Assembly (NCBI GenBank): GCA_016713985.1
Contig: JADJOD010000015.1
Span: forward strand, 115,379-179,378
Length of the DNA: 64,000 nucleotides
Direction of reading: 5' to 3'
Source of the DNA: Lewinellaceae bacterium
Lineage (GTDB): Bacteria > Bacteroidota > Bacteroidia > Chitinophagales > Saprospiraceae
Positions 9,202-16,917 of the stretch are shown here, one piece after another. Positions within the stretch are counted from its first letter, which is position 1. Every line of letters begins with the position of its first letter. Under the pieces are notes generated by a model that did no database searches, was not told where the DNA came from, and saw nothing but the letters and a program-made list of their open reading frames with translations. The position numbers were made by a program, and so were the translations under genes.

Positions 9202-10157
9202 TTATTCTACGTAGAATATACCACAGCCGTCCACACACCCCACCCTGTCGGAAGTGCCCCAGCCGAAGGTTACACTGGATATAGGCACGCCGATACCTCC
9301 ACCTGACACGGTACAGGAAAGTTGTGTATTTAGAGTGCTTGTAGGGCTGTTAGCCGTATTATTGAACTGGTATACTGAATTTACCTGAAGTGGGTACACG
9401 TATTTATAAAGCGTGGAGTTGGCGTTTTGCATGATGTGGTCGTATCGCTTTATCCATGAGCCATTTACGCCGAAAGTTTGAAAGGCGCATTCAAATGAGT
9501 AGTCAGCCGGAGACGGGTTGGCTTGCCCGATTTGAAACTGAGCATTCCATGTACACCAGGAATCACACAGATAAACGAGGTAATTTGTATTGACCGCTCC
9601 TTGCGGCGGGTATCTTAAGAAAGCCATGTATACTTCCACGTTACTGGGAATCCAGGATGCCGAGGTGCCTCTTTTATTCCAACCGTATTCACCGATCTGG
9701 ATTTTATATTGGCACGCATCCCGATCATGCGGATCGCCGGTAAAACCTGCACATCCCATTTCTATACTTACGAAGCAGCTTTGCGGAACGTTTAATTCCG
9801 TCCAGCCTGAGCCTAACTCAAACAACCGAAAAATAAATTTACACTGGCCGTTATAGTTCGGATAAGTTGGCGGATCTCCCGCTCCACCGGCGCCGGTGGA
9901 GATGGTTCCTTCTTCGATTGGGGTGAAATAATAGGATTCTCCCCCTCTTTCAATTATACCTGCACCGGAGGATTCTTTTGCCTGTTTAATTCGGCATCCG
10001 TTACAAAATCAAATGAACCGGTAGTTTGAAAAAGGTTTGACGATACTTCACTGATTTCTTTGGAGGAATCAACGGATTGGGTGGGCGTTTTTTCCTTGTT
10101 GCATGACCCTGCGATAATAAGCAGCGTGAATAAAACGAACTTTTGGAAGTGTTTCAT
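9202..10157 (-). CDS. Cysteine-containing lipoprotein of unknown function, frameshifted
   Basis: Read leftwards from ATG 10157 the product starts with a lipoprotein signal (hydrophobic core then the lipobox IAGSC, Cys19). After about 60 residues the frame is lost in a run of four A (plus-strand T at 9976-9979); one more A would join QK to ESSGAGIIERGGESYYF and give a protein of about 318 residues. The mature part has many cysteines and aromatic residues (VYLCDSWCTWNAQFQ, VGCVDGCGIFYVE) and ends close to a terminator. I recognise no family. It is predicted to be anchored in a membrane, probably the outer one. The homopolymer position of the break suggests a sequencing error. Confidence 0.6.
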
Positions 10158-10470
10158 AATCGCAAAATTTTGAGAAGTGAAGATTGATAATGTTGGAAAG
10201 ACAGCATGGGCTGTGCAGAAAAGATTAACCTGAACCCGGATCAAAATGGCAGGTGCCTGGATGAATTCAATGTTCGGCCTTCCGAAAAAAGACGGCAGTT
10301 CCCGCCTGTTATACGCAGGAAAACTGTCGTATTTGCAAAACTAAACCCCTGTACCCCGCAAGTCAAGCAGAATTTTATAACTGTGTCAACTTATATGATA
10401 AGTATGTAAAATCGGGCGGGAGATGCGTGTCGATATGGAAAGTCTGCCCGAAAAATGCCAGATTTATAGA
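10158..10470. other. Intergenic stretch, no gene seen
   Basis: These 313 bases lie upstream of the leftward lipoprotein gene and downstream of the leftward fragment at 10471. I see no coding frame with plausible composition, no strong hairpin with a T run and no TAnnTTTG box in a convincing place. It probably contains the lipoprotein promoter. Confidence 0.4.
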
Positions 10471-10881
10471 TCAAACCTGTTCCAGCAACCACTCCTTTTC
10501 CGCCAGCACGGGCATGGCGGCGAGGTCGTTGTGCAACCCGGTTTTTTCCGCCGGATCGGCCTTCACCACCCGCCGGAGTGCAGTGATAAAGTTCAGGTAC
10601 CGTTCGCCGTAGTAACCTACTTCGTTGTGGCGGCGGATGAATTTGCGCAGGGCCTCCAGGTGCGCTTCCAGCAGGTCGTATTCCTCAAGTTCGTAAAAAC
10701 ACTTGGCTTGCACCGTTTTGGCGGAGAGGTTGAGCAGCAGGTCGTCGAATACGTTTTGCTGGAGCAAAACCAGGGCCGGGCGATATTGCCCGAGTGCGTG
10801 GTGCAGCCGCGCTTCGTTGAATGCCACGGCATCTTTTCGTTCGACTTCAATGCGCCGGTGCTGACCAATACCACGTTTCAC
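10471..10881 (-). pseudogene. C-terminal fragment of a helical repeat protein
   Basis: A frame of up to 136 residues whose convincing part begins about residue 20 with FNEARLHHALGQYRPALVLL and continues with helical, TPR-like sequence to the stop. Nothing resembling an N-terminus precedes it: upstream of about 10825 the DNA instead reads, on the other strand, as the end of an unrelated secreted protein. It is therefore most likely the 3' end of a larger gene that has been truncated by rearrangement. Function unknown. Confidence 0.5.
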
Positions 10882-11169
10882 CGGGTCGGCGAAAAATTCG
10901 TCGTGGTAGTTGGCGCCTGGGAACCGGATATCGCCTTGGCTGTGGTGAATGCAGCCCCCAATCCCTTCCGTTCAGAGACGGTTTTGGAAGTGAAAGGTTT
11001 GAAAAACAATGACCCACTTGTTTTGCAATTATTTGATTTTCAAGGCAATGTGATTCAAGAAATAACGAGTAATACCCAACGTTCCGTATAAAAAGAGGAC
11101 TTGCCAACGGGAATTTACCTGTTCAGCATCCGGCAAAACGGGCGGTTGGTAGGCCGGGGAAACTGGTAA
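10826..11169 (+). pseudogene. Remnant of a T9SS-secreted protein (sorting domain)
   Basis: On the plus strand the sequence reads as a stretch ending VNAAPNPFRSETVLEVKGL, LQLFDFQGNVIQ and, after an in-frame TAA at 11089-11091, LPTGIYLFSIRQNGR. This is the usual pattern of a type A T9SS C-terminal sorting domain (PNPF, then LFDxxG, then LPxGIYLFxI). No start codon, signal peptide or passenger domain is attached; the 5' side runs straight into antisense of the neighbouring helical fragment. It is a decayed gene end. Confidence 0.65.
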
Positions 11170-11330
11170 CGCAGTCGGGATAATGCGGATTTTTAATGCG
11201 CCATGATGTTTGAAAATGGTGTTTTGGTAATCAGGCCATTTTTAATGCGGTATGATGTTTAAAAAACCCGTTCCAATCCGTTTCATCCGTTTTCCCATCC
11301 GCCTTGTGTGTTTGTGGGTCACAACTTGAG

Positions 11331-12769
11331 TTAATTAATCTGTGTTTCCAAAGCCTGCATCATTGCCTCCGCTTTAATCAGGCATTCTTCGTATTCCTGC
11401 TCCGCCTCGGAATCAAATACGATGGCGCCGCCGACTTGTACAGATGTGTACCGGTCGGCGGCATTGTATAAAATGCTGCGTATCACAACGTTGAAGTCAA
11501 AATTGCCGCCGGGATCGAAATAACCGAAAGCGCCGGAATACAGGCCGCGCCGGGTGTGTTCGTACCGTTCAATCAATTCCATGGCCATCACTTTCGGCGC
11601 GCCGGTCATGCTGCCGGAGGGAAGGCGTCGCGCAGGGCAGAAATCGTCACTGCGTCATTGGTTATTGCGTCATTTTTACCCGCCAAAGTTCCAACGACGG
11701 CGGGAGGGTCATTTTTTAATACCCCGCTTACTGTGGAGATCATCTGGTGCACCGTTTCAAAGGTATAAATGCCAAACAGTTCGTCCACACGCACCGAACC
11801 CGGAATGCAGTGGCGGGCGAGGTCGTTGCGCACCAGGTCCACAATCATCACGTTTTCGGCGCGGTCTTTTTCGCTGTTTGCCAGTTCCTTCCGTATTTGT
11901 TCGTCTTCCGGGGCGGAACGCCCGCGCCGCCGGGTGCCTTTAATCGGTTGGGAGATCAGGTGTCGGCCCTGCTTTTTTAAAAAACGCTCCGGGCTGACTG
12001 ACAGCAGGTACCGGTCGCGCCAGCGCAGGAAGGTGGCAAAAGGCGGCTGACCGATTTTATTGAGCCGTTCGAATACGTTTACGGGGTCTATGATGGCGTT
12101 TTCGGCATAAAACTCCTGGCAAAGGTTCATTTCATAAACATCGCCTTCGATGATATGTTGCCGGATGGCTTCGACGGTTTGCAGGTATTCGGGTTTGGAC
12201 ATCCGGGGCTGCAAATGAATTTTTCCGGGTTCCGGGTTTGCCTTTTGGGTTTTTTCAGAGGTTACAATTTCCCGAAAAACTTCCTCCGGCTTCCGGTTGA
12301 TCGTTTGAATTTCCAAAAAAAAGGAAGGATCGCCCGGTACTTTTTGCCGAATGCCCGCTACCGTTTCCGGCTGGAAAAACCCCAGATCGGGCAGCCCGAT
12401 GCCGTCGAAACGATGGGAAGAGAGCCGTTCCACCTCGTTTTTCAGGTCGTAGCCGAAAAAGCCGAACAGCCAGTCGTTTTGCGCCTCCTGCCGGAATTTT
12501 GCCAGCAGGGGAAAGCTTTGTCCGGCGTTTGTTTCCAGGAACCTGATTGCACCGGCGGCGGCGAGACATTCCCAATTGTTTGCCGTGCCGGGGCGACCCG
12601 GAGCCACCCCGCCACCTGATTGCGGCGATTCAATTTTCGGAAAGGTCGGTTCGTAGCCGTTGCTGTCCAGATACGCCGCTAATTCATGACCTGCCGCCCA
12701 GTGGAGCAGACGTTTTTTCCAGGCAGGAAGATCATGGATGGGAAACACAGCCGTCAATCGCATCCGCAA
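11331..12769 (-). CDS. pabB: Aminodeoxychorismate/anthranilate synthase component I family, frameshifted
   Basis: The leftward frame from 12769 encodes 387 residues of a chorismate-binding enzyme and the last 92 residues lie in another frame. The chorismate-binding core is seen in KPEYLQTVEAIRQHIIEGD, LSVSPERFL, SQPIKGTRRRG and ENVMIVDLVRNDLA. The break falls in AFPPAA where the family reads AFPSGSMTGAPK: one more C in the run near 11621 repairs it. The order of motifs and the length (about 480 residues) fit PabB, which with a glutamine amidotransferase makes 4-amino-4-deoxychorismate for folate; TrpE is less likely because no feedback site or trp neighbours are seen. The symbol is an assignment by resemblance. 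Confidence 0.8.
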
Positions 12770-12770
12770 A

Positions 12771-12942
12771 TGTAGGACGGACTTCCAAGTCCGTCTGTAT
12801 CGATATCATGTAGGACGGACTTCCAAGTCCGTCCACATCGCGAGTGCGGGCTTCCAAGTCCGTCCACATCGCGAGTGCGGACTTCCAAGTCCGTTCCAAG
12901 TCCGTCCACATCGCGAGTGCGGACCTGGGAAGTCCGCGCTAC
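12771..12942. repeat. Palindromic repeat cluster (GGACTTCCAAGTCC family)
   Basis: Five or so near-copies of a unit built on GGACTTCCAAGTCCGTCC are packed between pabB and yigZ, several separated by ACATCGCGAGTGC. Each core is a near-palindrome. The cluster is bounded by TGTAGGACGG on the left and by the complement of TGTAGCGCGG on the right, so the whole has short terminal inverted repeats. A single related unit recurs at 29064. The arrangement looks like an expanding REP-type element. Confidence 0.8.
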
Positions 12943-13583
12943 ATTTGTTCAACAGAAAGTCCCGCCGGCCATTCCAGTGAAGTTGCCTCTTCCAGGCTTA
13001 CTTTCCAAAGTAAAGCCTTGATTTTTAATAAAGTATCCTCCACTTCGCTTTGCCGGATACCAATTTCGAGCAGGCCGCGGTCGCCGTATTCCACCTTAAA
13101 AATTTCGAGATCGAGTTTTTTCACGGCGTTCATCACGTCGGGCATGAGGGCGTAGTCGAAATCGAGGGTGAAGGTATCTTTTACGATTTTTTCCACGATT
13201 TCTGCGGCGCGCAGTGCTTCTGCGGCGGCTTCGCGGTAGGCGTTGATCAGCCCCGAGGTGCCGAGCAGGGTGCCGCCGAAATAACGCACCACCACCACCA
13301 CCACGTCCGTCAGCCCAAACGAATCGATCTGGCCGAGGATGGGTCGCCCGGCGGTGCCGCCGGGTTCGCCGTCGTCGTTGGCGCGGAAGCGGGCGCCGTC
13401 GGGCCCGAGCCGCCAGGCGAAGCAGTGGTGCCGGGCTTTGAAGTGCTCCTTGCGCAGCGCTTCTATATACGCCATCGCCACCTCCTCCGTGTGCGCGGGG
13501 TAGGCACAGGCGATGAATTTGCTGCCCCGGTCTTTGAATTCGCCGGTGGCGGGGGAGGAGAGGGTGTGGAAGTGGTCGGTCAT
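12939..13583 (-). CDS. YigZ/IMPACT family protein
   Basis: A 214-residue protein with the UPF0029 N-terminal domain: GEFKDRGSKFIACAYP, the histidine segment ARHHCFAWRLG, the loop DDGEPGGTAGRPIL and VVRYFGGTLLGTSGLI. A second ferredoxin-like domain follows from about residue 140. Length and layout match bacterial YigZ, whose eukaryotic relative IMPACT acts on translational control; the bacterial role is unsettled. Its start is followed directly (on the left strand, upstream) by a long perfect hairpin at 13596-13667. Its last codons touch the repeat cluster. Confidence 0.92.
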   Translation of the reverse strand: MTDHFHTLSSPATGEFKDRGSKFIACAYPAHTEEVAMAYIEALRKEHFKARHHCFAWRLGPDGARFRANDDGEPGGTAGRPILGQIDSFGLTDVVVVVVRYFGGTLLGTSGLINAYREAAAEALRAAEIVEKIVKDTFTLDFDYALMPDVMNAVKKLDLEIFKVEYGDRGLLEIGIRQSEVEDTLLKIKALLWKVSLEEATSLEWPAGLSVEQM

Positions 13584-13595
13584 GTGTTACAGGGG

Positions 13596-13667
13596 AATGA
13601 ATTTGTTACGGGCTGCCGGGTTTGTTTTTCGAAAAAAACAAACCCGGCAGCCCGTAACAAATTCATT
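13596..13667. repeat. Perfect 34-base inverted repeat
   Basis: Arms 13596-13629 and 13634-13667 are exact complements around the loop CGAA. It lies in the divergent region between yigZ (start 13583) and the AT-rich gene at 13822, so it is not placed as a terminator for either gene. A transcript in either direction would fold into a very stable 34-pair stem. Confidence 0.9.
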
Positions 13668-13787
13668 TACAATTTTTTATTGGTCGGGTTGCTCCGGGTG
13701 TTTGTCAGTGCCTGTTCTGCCGGTGGCAAAGGTAGGGCTTGGGGTGTCAAAGTTAGAGGGCCGGTTGTATGGGCCCATTTTTTTCGA

Positions 13788-13795
13788 TATTTTTG
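13788..13795 (+). promoter_or_regulatory. Promoter of the HEPN-type gene
   Basis: TATTTTTG fits TAnnTTTG; a TTG at 13765-13767 gives a -33 element with a 20-base spacer. Transcription would begin near 13802, about 20 bases before the ATG. Confidence 0.5.
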
Positions 13796-13821
13796 CTATC
13801 TCGCAAGTAGCCGAACGAAAT

Positions 13822-14544
13822 ATGAGTGTATCGCTTAAAATCTTAACAGAAAAGGAAATTGATATGTACCCTCCTGTTCAAAAGTTCATTACATCAATGC
13901 ATGAGATTGGAACTGATTTCGTGATATGGAAATTAATCCTTGATAATGTTGTTGTAGATTTTGAAAAAGAATCAGATTCTGAGATAGACTTGCTTTCTTC
14001 AATTTTTGAAGTTTATGATTTTGATTCTTCTACAGGTAAAGGCGAATTAACGGCCTACAAAAGGGGAGCAAAAACAATCACAACTAAAAATATTTCCGTT
14101 CAAAAGGATGCTTTTTTCAGGTGGATAATGAATCTATCAATTCCTCGAGTTTACAATGCCATTGAAATTCTCCTGCTTTCTGCCGTAATGGATGAGTATT
14201 TTAATAAAGAACTGGATCTAAAAAAGTTTAAAACACAACAAGGTGAGATGAACAGGGCGATTCGAGATTATTTCGACAATAATTCGTTAGGCAGATATGA
14301 GTCGAAAAACAATCGTCACATCCTGAAATACTTAGGACATAAATCAGCCGAAATAAATAACTTCTTGAATCAAAACGTCCGAGTTGACCTCAATGTTAAC
14401 TGGCAACAATTCTTTGAGTTCATTTCCATCTTGAGAAATGTGGTTACACACAACGGAATGATGATGAGTAAGGATGTAATAAACCAAATCAATTCAAATG
14501 CAGAGAGTCTTTATGGCAAGTACTTTAGCGATAGCACATACTAA
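13822..14544 (+). CDS. AT-rich protein with a HEPN-type RNxxxH motif
   Basis: A 240-residue protein, mainly helical, from ATG 13822 (upstream in-frame codons overlap the hairpin and the promoter and do not look coding). Near the C-terminus residues 205-210 read RNVVTH, which fits the Rx4-6H active-site motif of HEPN ribonucleases, on a helix preceded by NWQQFFEFISIL. Many HEPN proteins are RNases in toxin-antitoxin, abortive infection or CRISPR systems. The gene is strikingly AT-rich in all codon positions compared with every neighbour, a sign of recent transfer. It is followed by a toxin-antitoxin pair. No partner antitoxin (such as an MNT nucleotidyltransferase) is adjacent, so RNase activity is an inference. 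Confidence 0.55.
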   Translation: MSVSLKILTEKEIDMYPPVQKFITSMHEIGTDFVIWKLILDNVVVDFEKESDSEIDLLSSIFEVYDFDSSTGKGELTAYKRGAKTITTKNISVQKDAFFRWIMNLSIPRVYNAIEILLLSAVMDEYFNKELDLKKFKTQQGEMNRAIRDYFDNNSLGRYESKNNRHILKYLGHKSAEINNFLNQNVRVDLNVNWQQFFEFISILRNVVTHNGMMMSKDVINQINSNAESLYGKYFSDSTY

Positions 14545-14725
14545 AAGAAGATTTGGTGTTGTTAAGTCCGATTCAAGACCTCTTTCTTAATGTTTTGAAC
14601 ATGACAAATGAATTTGCCCTGAACATGGTTAAATTCATAAAAAACAAACCAAATTTAGGGTTTGCATCATTTGAACCGGCTCTTAAACATTAGCATCAAT
14701 ATTTTTGGATATAACATTCGCTCCC

Positions 14726-14733
14726 TATTTTTG
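14726..14733 (+). promoter_or_regulatory. Promoter of the toxin-antitoxin operon
   Basis: TATTTTTG fits TAnnTTTG, with TTTG at 14704-14707 as -33 element and an 18-base spacer. A copy of the -7 box and the sequence down to the antitoxin start recurs at 15362-15423. Confidence 0.55.
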
Positions 14734-14752
14734 TCACCAAATCACCCACAAC

Positions 14753-14986
14753 ATGAACGCCACGCTCGAACATCGCAAACGCAACATCGTCGCCTACCTC
14801 GCCGAAACGCAAGATGAAGCCGTCATCGTCCAAATCGAAAACTTGCTGAAACCTGCAATGGACATTTGGGACGAACTCACTGAAAGCCAAAAGGCGACGA
14901 TTCGCCTGGGAGTGCAGCAATTGAAAGAAGGCAAAAAGGTTGATTACAAGGAGTTTATCGCCGACTACCGCCGTTCACATCCATGA
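14753..14986 (+). CDS. Antitoxin-like small protein of a type II module
   Basis: A 77-residue charged, helical protein from ATG 14753 (MNATLEHRKRN). The C-terminal part (WDELTESQKATIRLGVQQL then a short acidic-basic tail) resembles the small addiction-module antitoxins that precede RelE/ParE toxins. Its stop codon overlaps the start of the toxin gene as ATGA, which couples their translation. An antitoxin normally binds the toxin through its C-terminal tail and represses the operon through the N-terminal part; no clear DNA-binding fold is seen here. Confidence 0.7.
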   Translation: MNATLEHRKRNIVAYLAETQDEAVIVQIENLLKPAMDIWDELTESQKATIRLGVQQLKEGKKVDYKEFIADYRRSHP

Positions 14987-15258
14987 AAATCACGCTTTCG
15001 GAACGGGCTTCGGAACAGTTGACTATTCTGCTGACCTACCTCGAACTGGATTGGTCGCCGCGTGTGCTCGACAATTTTATCTACAAAATGGAGCGTTCGT
15101 TCGAGGCCATCGAGGCATTCCCGCAAGGGTTTCCGGTTTCTGAAAAATTTCCCGGCCTCCGCAAGTGCGTCATTACGCCCCAAACCTCCGCTTATTACCA
15201 AATCAACGAAAACGAAATTGAGATAATCGCTTTTTTCGACAACCGAATGGACATTTAA
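14983..15258 (+). CDS. RelE/ParE family toxin
   Basis: A 91-residue protein with the RelE/ParE layout: MKITLSERASEQL, a helical pair, then LRKCVITPQTSAYYQI and the final strand IEIIAFFDNRMDI. ParE toxins poison gyrase and RelE toxins cut ribosome-bound mRNA; the family fold alone does not say which. The start overlaps the antitoxin stop by four bases. The end FFDNRMDI is typical of the ParE-like branch, where Arg and a terminal aromatic or aliphatic residue are conserved. Confidence 0.85.
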   Translation: MKITLSERASEQLTILLTYLELDWSPRVLDNFIYKMERSFEAIEAFPQGFPVSEKFPGLRKCVITPQTSAYYQINENEIEIIAFFDNRMDI

Positions 15259-15272
15259 ACCCGACTTCCCCC

Positions 15273-15330
15273 ATGCGCGAATCCCTCCTCCACTTCCTCT
15301 GACGCCGGCGGCGCTTCTACGCGCAGTAAT
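15273..15330 (+). pseudogene. Duplicated, decayed 5' end of the DUF2851 gene
   Basis: ATGCGCGAATCC and the next 45 bases repeat the first 58 bases of the intact gene at 15541 with about eight changes, one of which turns the tenth codon (Trp) into TGA. The 20 bases before the ATG also match (TAAACCCGACTTCCCCC against TTAACCCGCTTCATCCC). It is the truncated half of a local tandem duplication. Confidence 0.8.
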
Positions 15331-15361
15331 ATCGAATCGGAGGAAACGGGGAAACCAGATT

Positions 15362-15423
15362 TTCCCTATTTTTGTCATCAAATCATCCACGACTTGAACG
15401 CCACGCTCGAACATCGCAAACGC
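15362..15423 (+). pseudogene. Duplicated 5' end of the toxin-antitoxin operon
   Basis: This stretch matches 14722-14782, covering the -7 box, leader and first ten codons of the antitoxin, with the ATG changed to TTG. After CGCAAACGC the similarity stops and the sequence passes into the hairpin element at 15426. Confidence 0.8.
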
Positions 15424-15425
15424 GG

Positions 15426-15470
15426 CATCTCGCGGAAGACGTTCCGAGATGCCACTTGCCTTTGTTCTCT
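15426..15470. repeat. GGCATCTCG hairpin, possible dispersed repeat
   Basis: GGCATCTCG and its complement CGAGATGCC enclose a 12-base loop. The reverse complement of this stretch resembles 63312-63365 (AGTGGCATCTC followed by CTTCCGCGA), so it may be a dispersed element. Confidence 0.45.
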
Positions 15471-15540
15471 CGGAAGATAACACCTCTTCGCCGAACCATG
15501 AAACCTCTGAAACCAGAAACCTTTTAACCCGCTTCATCCC

Positions 15541-16809
15541 ATGCGCGAATCCTTCCTCCATTTCCTCTGGCGCTGGCGGCGCTTCGATGCGCAAAACCTG
15601 ACCACTACCGAAGGTAAAACCGTAGAAATCCTGCATCCCGGCGAGTGGAACACCGATGCCGGTCCCGATTTTTTCAACGCCCGGCTGCGCATCGCCGACA
15701 CCGTGTGGGCCGGCAACGTGGAAATACACCTCCAGGCTTCCGAATGGCAGGTGCACGGCCACTCCGGCGACCCGGCTTACGATAACGTGGTGTTGCACGT
15801 GGTGCTGGAAGAAGACCAACCCGTCGTACGCGCCAACGGCGAACGAATTCCCTGTCTGGAACTAAACGGCCGTATTCCCGCGAAAGTGCTGGAAACCTAT
15901 CAACGCCTTGAACACGAACGCGCCTGGATTCCCTGCCGGCAGTTTTTTAAAGAAGTGCCCGATATCATTCGGTTAAACTGGCTCGACCGCCTGCTGGCAG
16001 AGCGCCTGGAGCAAAAAACCGGCGTGATCGCAGCGGTGCTGGACGCTACCGGCAATCATTGGGAAGAAACCTTTTATCGCTTGCTGGCGCGCAATTTCGG
16101 GCTGAAAGTAAACGTGGAGCCCTTCGAAGCACTGGCGCGCTCCCTGCCGCTGCTGACCTTAGCGAAACACAAAAACGACCTGAAACAAATTGAAGCGCTT
16201 TTGTTCGGCCAGGCGGGTTTTCTGGAAGAGCCTTATGCGGATACATATCCGCTCGAACTGGCGCGGGAGTACCAATTTCTCCGCCATAAATACCAGCTGA
16301 CTCCATTAGCAAAAGTGCAGTGGAAATTCCTGCGCCTGCGCCCGGCCAATTTCCCAACCGTCCGGCTGGCGCAGTTTGCAGCGCTGGTGCATCAATCCGC
16401 CCACCTGTTTTCCAAAATATTGGAAACCAGCAACCTGCGCGAGCTCGAACACCTCTTCGACGTGGAACCGGGCGTGTACTGGCTGACCCATTTTCAATGC
16501 GACTCACCTTCCGTAAAGCGGAAAAAAAGTACGGGCCGCGACTTTGTTCATCTCCTGATCATCAATACAATTGCACCGTTTCTTTTTCATTACGGAAAAT
16601 CAAAAAAACAGGAAGAATTTCAGCGACGGGCACTTCAGTTGCTCGAAGAGCTCCCGCCCGAGGCCAACGCCTTGCTCGACGGCTGGGCAGAACTGGGGGT
16701 ACATACCCGGAATGCCTACCAAACCCAGGCGTTGATTCAGTTGAAGACAAAATATTGTGATGACCGGCGTTGCCTTGAATGTGCCATAGGTAACGTTATC
16801 CTGAAATAA
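15541..16809 (+). CDS. DUF2851 family protein
   Basis: A 422-residue protein of the DUF2851 family, known mainly from Bacteroidota and of unknown function. The family signature at the N-terminus is present: LHFLWRWRRFDAQNL, then LHPGEWNTDAGPDFFNARL and GNVEIHLQASEW, ending in a cysteine-bearing tail (KYCDDRRCLECAIG) that could bind a metal. No signal peptide or membrane segment is seen, so it should be cytoplasmic. The first 58 bases are repeated upstream at 15273 as a broken copy, showing that the present gene is the complete member of a duplicated pair. Confidence 0.88.
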   Translation: MRESFLHFLWRWRRFDAQNLTTTEGKTVEILHPGEWNTDAGPDFFNARLRIADTVWAGNVEIHLQASEWQVHGHSGDPAYDNVVLHVVLEEDQPVVRANGERIPCLELNGRIPAKVLETYQRLEHERAWIPCRQFFKEVPDIIRLNWLDRLLAERLEQKTGVIAAVLDATGNHWEETFYRLLARNFGLKVNVEPFEALARSLPLLTLAKHKNDLKQIEALLFGQAGFLEEPYADTYPLELAREYQFLRHKYQLTPLAKVQWKFLRLRPANFPTVRLAQFAALVHQSAHLFSKILETSNLRELEHLFDVEPGVYWLTHFQCDSPSVKRKKSTGRDFVHLLIINTIAPFLFHYGKSKKQEEFQRRALQLLEELPPEANALLDGWAELGVHTRNAYQTQALIQLKTKYCDDRRCLECAIGNVILK

Positions 16810-16917
16810 GCCGCAGCGAGGCTTACCAAAATCAACTACGGTTCTGATATACATCATCGTCGGGCGTTGCCGGGGAACGCAATTTTGCAGTGGTACAATT
16901 AAAAATTGCTGCAAATC

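Noticed and set aside
12771..12942. CRISPR array
   Set aside because: Units are palindromic and contiguous, with no unique spacers of equal length and no cas genes.
13050..13838. 262-residue plus-strand frame
   Set aside because: Antisense to yigZ and continuing through the hairpin; no protein features.
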